A DNA stretch of 64,000 nt from Cheilinus undulatus (Eukaryota; Chordata; Actinopteri; Labriformes; Labridae): positions 10,995,229 through 11,059,228 of the forward strand of contig NC_054877.1 in NCBI RefSeq assembly GCF_018320785.1, read 5' to 3'. Below are positions 56,623 through 64,000 of the stretch, piece after piece; the first letter of the stretch is position 1; each line of letters opens with the position of its first letter. The notes under the pieces were generated by a model that was not told the origin of the DNA, did no database searches, and saw only the letters and a program-made list of their open reading frames with translations. Both the position numbers and the translations under genes were made by a program.

Positions 56623-58383
56623 CTTGAGGTCACGAGAGTTGCGCTGCTCCATGCGGGATATTCCAGACAGACTCCCTATCGCTTATCAGGTGTGTGGGGG
56701 AAGCAGGACCATGAGCAGCTGCAGGTAACTTAGTTAGCCCTTTAAGATCACTCGTTTTTCTATCTAAAATGATCCGGTTTTAACCGTTGTGCTCCTCAAC
56801 TTGTAGATGCGTCCACTGCCGATGAAAAACTCTCCGACTGTGATTCGTGTTACAAGTAAACAAAGGAATTGGTGAGTGTCACGGCGCTAATGCTAACCGG
56901 CGCTAATGCTAATCGGCGCTAATGCTAATCGGCGCTAGCATTTGTTTATGCATCTAATGTGTTTCTGTGGTGATATCCAGCTAATGCTAGCCCAGTATTT
57001 CCGTGTATTACCCAGTCAATTGTTGTGGTGGTGTTTAGTGCTGGTTGTGCTGCTCTATAGCTTAAGTGGCTACTTTGTCTTATTGTTGACATGTCTCTTG
57101 CATTTAATGTGACTCGCTGTCACTGGTTTATTGAATGACCTTGGTCTAATGTTTTATTAGGTACATTCAAACATTGAATTAACACCTAATCATTATTATA
57201 TGCCTGAAGTATTAATATGCAATTATGGTAGCTGTATCTGCACTTAATTGCACTTTATTATCAAAAAGATGGTGCTGCAGAAATACTTGTGTATCAATAA
57301 TGTACATCTCCAAGCTGATTACAATCAGTCATATTTGCTATTTATTTTCTTAGGCATTTGTTTTGTGTACACAAGTTATTTATACATGCATGTTCTTGTT
57401 CAGGCCAGGTTTTGTGGGGGTTTAGGGGTAAGACCTGCCGATTGGAAACAACCCAGCAGCCCAGCCTGTGAACTCTCCTCACTCTGACAACCTACACCTG
57501 GATGTGCGGTAGGAGGCTCTGCAGCCGATCCTTTCACTCACTCCCACCACCTCCAACGTGCTCGGGACCCTTTTAAAGGACCCCTGTCCTCTTGGGTTAT
57601 TTGGAGTATAAATGTTCTCTGGAACTGGACCATTGAACTGACTAAACTCTTCTTTTTGCGTTGTGTGGATTATAAACGTTCTGACGGGGATTGCAGAAGC
57701 ATAAATGAACTCTTACTGTACCTTGTGTGTATCAAATGTTAACTATTAACTTCCTCAAGTGCACTTGAACTGTATATATTGTACATATTAATCAATAACA
57801 CCTGGTATTTTGGTAGCACCGCACAATTTGTCCTGTTTTCATTTTGGCACAATATTATTTCCTCCTAGAGTGAACTGAATCTTCTGATCATTTTAATTGG
57901 GTCATAGTATTACTCAATTGTAACTGCTAATTGCGATCAATACACCCTGTACAAGTGTTACATATTTCTTTGATACATGTCAACATAAAGTAAGATGTGT
58001 ATGTCACAGTTAGGAGCAGGTAATGGGAGAAGTGACGTTGTCTTTCTGAAATTTGGCCCATAAAATGTCACTACAGCGGCACTGGTGAAGAGTGCTGTCA
58101 AAGAGGGAGCAACGACAGCTGTTTTTGATTGTGTTCATGTGTGAGAAGCTTGACCTACATGTATATGTTGATCCAAACATGCTGACATCATGGACTGCTA
58201 CTTTGTTGCATTCACTTTCTGAAGCACTGTAGGATCTTGGAGATGGTTCTCAGGAAAGGGGTTTTCCTTGCTTCTTTTTGGCTAAACCGTGTGCTTGACC
58301 GCTCACGTATTGGTTCTGGGAGGCGTGGAGCCCAGGGGCTGACTGAATATAGGGCTGGTCTTGGCCGTTGGAAAGGGCGGAAA

Positions 58384-58417
58384 GGGTTAGAACCCCCCAA
58401 TAGCCGCTTGCGGCTAT
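58384..58417 (+). repeat. right-end motif and terminal hairpin, unit 2
   Basis: Same arrangement; the spacer reads CCCCA instead of CGCCA. The hairpin is unchanged. Confidence 0.9.
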
Positions 58418-58421
58418 ATTT

Positions 58422-58925
58422 AGGGTTCTAACCCCGAAGGGGTAGAACCCTATTGTTTTCCTGCCGGTTTATTATTAGGGTTCTAACCCCGAAGGGGTAG
58501 AACCCTATTGTTTTCCTGCCGGTTTATTATTAGGGTTCTAACCCCGAAGGGGTAGAACCCTATTGTTTTCCTGCCGGTTTATTATTAGGGTTCTAACCCC
58601 GAAGGGGTAGAACCCTATTGTTTTCCTACCGGTTTATTATTATTAGGGTTCTAACCCCGAAGGGGTAGAACCCTATTGTTTTCCTGCCGGTTTATTATTA
58701 ATAGGGTTCGAACCCCGAAGGGGGAGAACCCTATTGGATTCGTCCCGGTTTATTAGGGTTCTAACCAAGAGTAGAACCCTATTGTTTTCCTCGGTTTATT
58801 ATTATTAGGTTCTAACGAAGAAGTAGAACCTATTGTTTTCCTGCCGGTTTATTATTAGGGTTCTAACCCCCGGAGGGGGTAGAACCCTATTGTTTTCCTG
58901 CCGGTTTATTATTATTTTTCTCCTG
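58422..58925 (+). repeat. start hairpin array of unit 3 (9 copies, some shortened)
   Basis: Copies begin at 58422, 58477, 58532, 58587, 58645, 58703, 58755, 58807 and 58857. The copies at 58755 and 58807 have lost bases in both arms but keep a pairing stem (GGGTTCTA with TAGAACCC; GGTTCTA with TAGAACC). The last copy carries the same CCCCC/GGGGG variant as in unit 2. Confidence 0.93.
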
Positions 58926-60905
58926 CCGGTTGAGCTCAAATTCCCGTGAGCTGGAATGAGCTAGAAAGCTGAAACTTGGCCAAAACATTGGAAATGATGT
59001 GCAGCAACTTTCCATAAATCATGAGCCCGGTCAGCCACATGGTGGCGCTACAATTAAGGCCTAAAATCTTTTTTTTGAGAAGGCCACGCCCCTCACACCG
59101 TGAGTCCGATTGACTTGAAAATCGGCCCACAGATGCAGCTCAATGTGCTCTACAAAAAGCCTCTGGGACCCCTAAAGTCCGCCTAATTAGATTTTTGGCT
59201 AATTAGCATAATTTGAAAAACAGTCAAATGAATAGAAGTCGGGAAATATTTACCCTATCAGCACCAAATTTGGCACATGGCCTCAGGAGACAAAATGTCA
59301 AATTTCTATTATCGATGAGCCTGATCCGCTCAAAAACATGGCCGCTAGACCCCGAAATATCTTTGCTACTGGGCGGAGCCAACAAATGATTGGTCAGAAC
59401 TCCCACACCTTTTGCCCGATCATCACCAAATTTGGTATGTAGGTTCACAACAGGACTGGGAAGCTGCCTGTCAAAGCGTTTTGAGCTCAACCCATAGGGG
59501 GCGCTATAAACACCACATGTCTATAACTCAAAGACCATTGGTTGGAATTTCACCAAATTTGGTGTGCATGTTCTAGGGGCGAGTATTAACTAATGTGTTG
59601 AGCAGCATATTTTTTGGTGAAAGTGGGCGTGGCCTATTCATCATTAAGTACCTTTTCTTCATTTGTGGTGAGCTGGAATGACCTAGAGACACCAATCTTT
59701 GTACGTCAAGTATGAATGAGGTCTAAATGCTGCTCCTAAAATTTGAGCCCAATCGGCCTAAAGGGGGCGCTATAACATAGAGTGAAAAACTTCAAAAGCC
59801 CGCCCCACAGCAAGTGCTGTTGACTTGAAATTTCTCACACAGCTTCACCTGATAGGTCTCTACAAAAAGCCTCTTGCACCACTAAAGTCCGCCTAATTAC
59901 GGATTTTTGGCTAATATGCATAATGCTAAAAACAGTCAAATGAATAGAACTTTTGCAAAATTAATGCTATCTACACCAATGTTGGTATGTGGCATCAGGG
60001 GACCGAGACACTCATTTCTATTACAGAAGAGCACAATCGGTTGAAAAACGTAGCCGGGTCAATCCGAGTATTGAGTGCCATTTGAGTCGCCATGCCATAA
60101 TGTGGTGTATTTTGTGTAAAAGTGGGCTAATATTTATTTTGAAAATATCTTATTACATGGTTAACTCCCCTCTACCATAAAACCCAACCATATATACACA
60201 GGATCAATTAACCCTTTAAAACCCACCATTATGCGAGTCCGCCAGGACATATTCTTAGATTTTTACATACTGTAGTGGCATTATTGGGAATATTTTTGTT
60301 CGCTTAACATCAAAAAAACCCTTATATCCCAAATTTTAATAATATGAATCGACTTAAGTCTTAATTACTACAATAAATTGCTTAAAAGTGCAATAAACCT
60401 AAAAAAATGAAAATCGCTGTTGTTTTTTTCACATATATTTCAAAATACAGAAATTGCACAACTGTATCCCTCAAATTTGTCAATGTAAAAAAGTTGCACA
60501 ATATCCTTTGGAACCACAGGAAATTGATTTGGAGTCTCTACATAACTTGCTTTTTGAGATACAGTCAATTTTGTAACCTTTAACAAAAACCGAGCCATAT
60601 CCTCCTGACTACCAGGAAAAAAAATGTTGTCCATTCACATGTTTTGTAAATCCCCCAATCTTTGTAAGGTACTTAGAATACTGAAAACATTTTTTGGAAA
60701 AAAAAAATAGTTTTTATTTCTAAGATATCATGAATGCCATACATGTGAAACCGAATCTTGATGGCAATCAGTTATTCCCAAAGAAAATAGCAAAAAGTCA
60801 ATATAAGAATGAGTTTAACATCCACATAACTTTCCATCATCACTTTTGTTTTGTTTTGCTTTGTTTTGCTCATTTGGTATGACACTTCAAAAAGCAATTT
60901 CCTGA

Positions 60906-61136
60906 GCCTGTGATGTTGCCATCTGAGCCTGTGATGAGGCCCTCTGAGCCTGTGATAAGGCCCTCTGAGCCTGCAATGACCCCCTCTGAGCCTGTGATGT
61001 GCACTTCAGAGCCTGTGATGAGGCCCTCTGAGTCTGCAATGACCCCCTATGAGCCTGTGATGTTGCCCTCTGAGCATTTGATTTGACCTTCTTAGCCTGT
61101 GATGTGCCCTTCTGAGCCTGTGATGACCCCTTCTGT
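60906..61136 (+). repeat. 21-bp minisatellite in unit 3 (11 copies)
   Basis: Eleven 21-bp units between the same flanks. The order of variant units differs from units 1 and 2, consistent with unequal exchange. Confidence 0.95.
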
Positions 61137-61407
61137 TCTGAAACATGGTGAATGTGTGAAATGTTAGTGTGACTCCCCAGGTTTTACATGCAAAAGGAAT
61201 GATTGATCTATCTTATGCAGTTTCAAATCTATCCACAATCAAAAATGGATATGCTTACTTTGGTATCTTAGCCAACCCTACGCTGGGATCTATAGGGTTA
61301 AATCACCACATGTGTTCATTAGGTATTTGTAACCCAGTTGTATATTTTAATATAGGTTTCCCTGTATAACATCAAAGCTGCCGCTTTAATTATCGCGTCC
61401 TTTGAAA

Positions 61408-61417
61408 TCTCGCGAGA
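61408..61417. promoter_or_regulatory. TCTCGCGAGA element, unit 3
   Basis: Same palindrome in unit 3, kept although neighbouring bases differ (TATCGCGTCC upstream instead of TATCACGTCC). Confidence 0.6.
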
Positions 61418-63178
61418 CTTGAGGTCACGAGAGTTGCGCTGCTCCATGCGGGATATTCCAGACAGACTCCCCATCGCTTATCAGGTGTGTGGGGGAAGCA
61501 GGACCATGAGCAGCTGCAGGTAACTTAGTTAGCCCTTTAAGATCACTTGTTTTTCTTTCTAAAATGATCCGGTTTTAACCGTTGTGCTCCTCAACTTGTA
61601 GATGTGTCCACTGCCGATGAAAAACTCTCCGACTGTGATTCGTGTTACAAGTAAACAAAGGAATTGGTGAGTGTCACGGCGCTAATGCTAACCGGCGCTA
61701 ATGCTAATCGGCGCTAATGCTAATCGGCGCTAGCATTTGTTTATGCATCTAATGTGTTTCTGTGGTGATATCCAGCTAATGCTAGCCCAGTATTTCCGTG
61801 TATTACCCAGTCAATTGTTGTGGTGGTGTTTAGTGCTGGTTGTGCTGCTCTATAGCTTAAGTGGCTACTTTGTCTTATTGTTGACATGTCTCTTGCATTT
61901 AATGTGACTCGCTGTCACTGGTTTATTGAATGACCTTGGTCTAATGTTTTATTAGGTACATTCAAACATTGAATTAACACCTAATCATTATTATATGCCT
62001 GAAGTATTAATATGCAATTATGGTAGCTGTATCTGCACTTAATTGCACTTTATTATCAAAAAGATGGTGCTGCAGAAATACTTGTGTATCAATAATGTAC
62101 ATCTCCAAGCTGATTACAATCAGTCATATTTGCTATTTATTTTCTTAGGCATTTGTTTTGTGTACACAAGTTATTTATACATGCATGTTCTTGTTCAGGC
62201 CAGGTTTTGTGGGGGTTTAGGGGTAAGACCTGCCGATTGGAAACAACCCAGCAGCCCAGCCTGTGAACTCTCCTCACTCTGACAACCTACACCTGGATGT
62301 GCGGTAGGAGGCTCTGCAGCCGATCCTTTCACTCACTCCCACCACCTCCAACGTGCTCGGGACCCTTTTAAAGGACCCCTGTCCTCCTGGGTTATTTGGA
62401 GTAGAAATGTTCTCTGGAACTGGACCATTGAACTGACTAAACTCTTCTTTTGCGTTGTGTGGATTATAAACGTTCTGACAGGGATTGCAGAAGCATAAAT
62501 GAACTCTTACTGTACCTTGTGTGTATCAAATGTTAACTATTAACTTCCTCAAGTGCACTTGAACTGTATATATTGTACATATTAATCAATAACACCTGGT
62601 ATTTTGGTAGCACCGCACAATTTGTCCTGTTTTCATTTTGGCAAAATATTATTTCCTCCTAGAGTGAACTGAATCTTCTGATCATTTTAATTGGGTCATA
62701 GTATTACTCAATTGTAACTGTTAATTGCGATCAATACACCCTATACAAGTGTTAGGTATTTCTTTGATACATGTCAACATAAAGTGAGCTGTGTATGTCA
62801 CAGTTAGGAGCACGTAATGGGAGAAATGACGTTGTCTTTCTGAAATTTGGCCCATAAAATGTCACTACAACGGCACTGGTGAAGAGTTCTGTCAAAGAGG
62901 GAGCAACGACAGCCATTTTTGATTGTGTTCATGTGTTAGAAGCTTGACCTACATGTATATGTTGATCCAAACATGCTGACACCATGGACTGCTACTTTGT
63001 TGCATTCACTTTCTGAAGCACTGTAGGATCTTGGAGATGGTTCTCAAGAAATGTGTTTTTCTCAGCTTCTTTTTGGCTAAACCGTGTGCTTGACCGCTCA
63101 CGTATTGCTTCTGGGCGGCGTGGAGCCCAGGGGCTGATTGAATATAGGGCTGGTCTTGGCCGTTGGAAAGGGCGGAAA

Positions 63179-63212
63179 GGGTTAGAACCCGCCAATAGCC
63201 GCTTGCGGCTAT
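63179..63212 (+). repeat. right-end motif and terminal hairpin, unit 3
   Basis: Identical to unit 1 in motif, spacer and hairpin, four bases before unit 4 begins. Confidence 0.9.
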
Positions 63213-63216
63213 ATTT

Positions 63217-64000
63217 AGGGTTCTAACCCCGAAGGGGTAGAACCCTATTGTTTTCCTACCGGTTTATTATTATTATTATTTGTCTCCTGCCGGTTGAGCT
63301 AAAATTCCCGTGAGCTGGAATGAGCTAGAAAGCTGAAACTTGGCCAAAACATTGGAAATGATGTGCAGCAACTTTCCATAAATCATGAGCCCGGTCAGCC
63401 ACATGGTGGCGCTACAATTAAGGCCTAAAATCTTTTTTTTGGGAAGGCCACGCCCCTCACACCGTGAGTCCGATTGACTTGAAAATCGGCCCACAGATGC
63501 AGCTCAATGTGCTCTACAAAAAAGCCAATTGGACCCCTAAAGTCCGCCTAATTAGATTTTTTGCTAATTAGCATAATTTGAAAAACAGTCAAATGAATAG
63601 AAGTCGGGAAATATTTACCCTATCAGCACCAAATTTGGCACATGGCCTCAGGGGACAAAATGTCAAATTTCTATTATCGATGAGCCTGATCCGTTCAAAA
63701 ACATGGCCGCTAGACCCCGAAATATCTTTGCTACTGGGCGGAGCCAACAAATGATTGGTCAGAACTCCCACACCTTTTGCCCGATCATCACCAAATTTGG
63801 TATGTAGGTTCACAACAGGACTGGGAAGCTGCCTGTCAAAGCGTTTTGAGCTCAACCCATAGGGGGCGCTATAAACACCACATGTCTATAACTCAAAGAC
63901 CATTGGTTGGAATTTCACCAAATTTGGTGTGCATGTTCTAGGGGCGAGTATTAACTAATGTGTTGAGCAGCATATTTTTTGGTGAAAGTGGGCGTGGCTA
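63217..64000 (+). mobile_element. tandem Helentron-like unit 4 (partial, cut by window end)
   Basis: Starts with a single hairpin, then TTATTATTATTATTATT and the same block as the other units. It matches unit 1 rather than 2 or 3 at GGGAAGGCC and AAGCCAATTGGACC. The array continues beyond 64000. Confidence 0.65.

Larger units (their letters stand above)
53681..58421 (+). mobile_element. tandem Helentron-like unit 2 (complete, 4741 bp)
   Basis: Joined directly to unit 1 at ...CTATATTT / AGGGTTCT. It has the same order of parts as unit 1, but with nine start hairpins and only eight minisatellite repeats. In its 5' part it shares variants with unit 3 (GAGAAGGCC, AAGCCTCTGGGACC) that units 1 and 4 lack. 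Confidence 0.65.
58422..63216 (+). mobile_element. tandem Helentron-like unit 3 (complete, 4795 bp)
   Basis: Head-to-tail with unit 2. It has nine start hairpins, of which three are degenerate, and eleven minisatellite repeats, with the same promoter and exon-like blocks. Its 5' part is close to unit 2. Small differences near 63045-63070 (right end) set it apart from units 1 and 2. Confidence 0.65.

Noticed and set aside
49073..58925. Regularly spaced hairpins resembling a CRISPR array
   Set aside because: Spacers are not unique; the whole 52-67 bp unit repeats. The context is a eukaryotic mobile element.
50712..60634. A 64-codon minus-strand frame (MDNIFFPGSQED...) present in three units
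   Set aside because: Amino-acid changes between units look unconstrained, there is no recognisable domain, and there is no promoter or splice context. Kept only as part of the repeat unit.
52508..62282. A 72-79 codon frame (MVLQKYLCINN...) identical in all three tandem units, with a hydrophobic stretch
   Set aside because: The surrounding non-coding sequence is equally conserved between units, so identity reflects recent duplication. There is no homology or codon signal that I recognise, and a splice-acceptor-like site lies inside it.

Overview
The window looks like intergenic and intronic DNA from a teleost fish, probably a percomorph. The signs are a four-exon duodenal-cytochrome-b-type (cybrd1-like) gene with vertebrate splice sites, several Tc1/mariner and hAT elements of fish type, fish tRNA-derived SINEs, a Gmr1-like Ty3/gypsy retrotransposon, DIRS and LINE remnants, and AT-rich DNA with long TA and ATT microsatellites. 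I found no bacterial-type operons, rRNA, convincing tRNA genes or CRISPR. Species and percomorph placement are inference.

Layout. 1-8.3 kb is mostly unrecognised AT-rich DNA, with a CpG-containing promoter-like block near 3.8-4.7 kb and two terminal-inverted-repeat (TIR) elements. 8.3-11.0 kb is an old Tc1-like transposon carrying three younger insertions. 11.69-19.98 kb is a minus-strand tandem retrotransposon, LTR-internal-LTR-internal-LTR. Its pol gene has integrase upstream of reverse transcriptase (the Gmr1 order) and its Gag has a SCAN-like segment. One internal copy has every domain but is broken in several places; the other has lost RT, RNase H and most of integrase. 20-26.5 kb holds an L2-like LINE scrap, two copies of a dispersed repeat with a degenerate GGCAAAAATGGGTTAAAA periodicity, a TA-flanked MITE and a SINE. 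26.7-30.6 kb is a second Tc1 element split by about 2.3 kb of inserted DNA.

32.76-38.37 kb holds the only convincing host protein gene, a plus-strand cytochrome b561 family ferric reductase. Its four exons add up to a 240-residue protein once one surplus base in exon 1 is discounted; as written, exon 1 has a frameshift that disconnects the start codon. All four haem-ligand histidines are present. 38.4-49.07 kb is again repeat-rich: SINE, TIR elements, a minisatellite, a decayed LINE with a restriction-like endonuclease domain, and DIRS tyrosine-recombinase remnants.

49.07-64.0 kb (running off the end) is a head-to-tail array of 4.6-4.8 kb units: three complete and part of a fourth. Each begins with 1-9 tandem GGGTTCTAACCCC hairpins and ends with the inverse motif GGGTTAGAACCC followed by a terminal hairpin. 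This resembles the asymmetric termini of Helentron/Helitron2 rolling-circle elements. Each complete unit also has a 21-bp minisatellite (21, 8 and 11 repeats), a TCTCGCGAGA promoter element and splice-site-bounded exon-like blocks, so it may have captured a host promoter. I consider this array the most interesting structure in the window.
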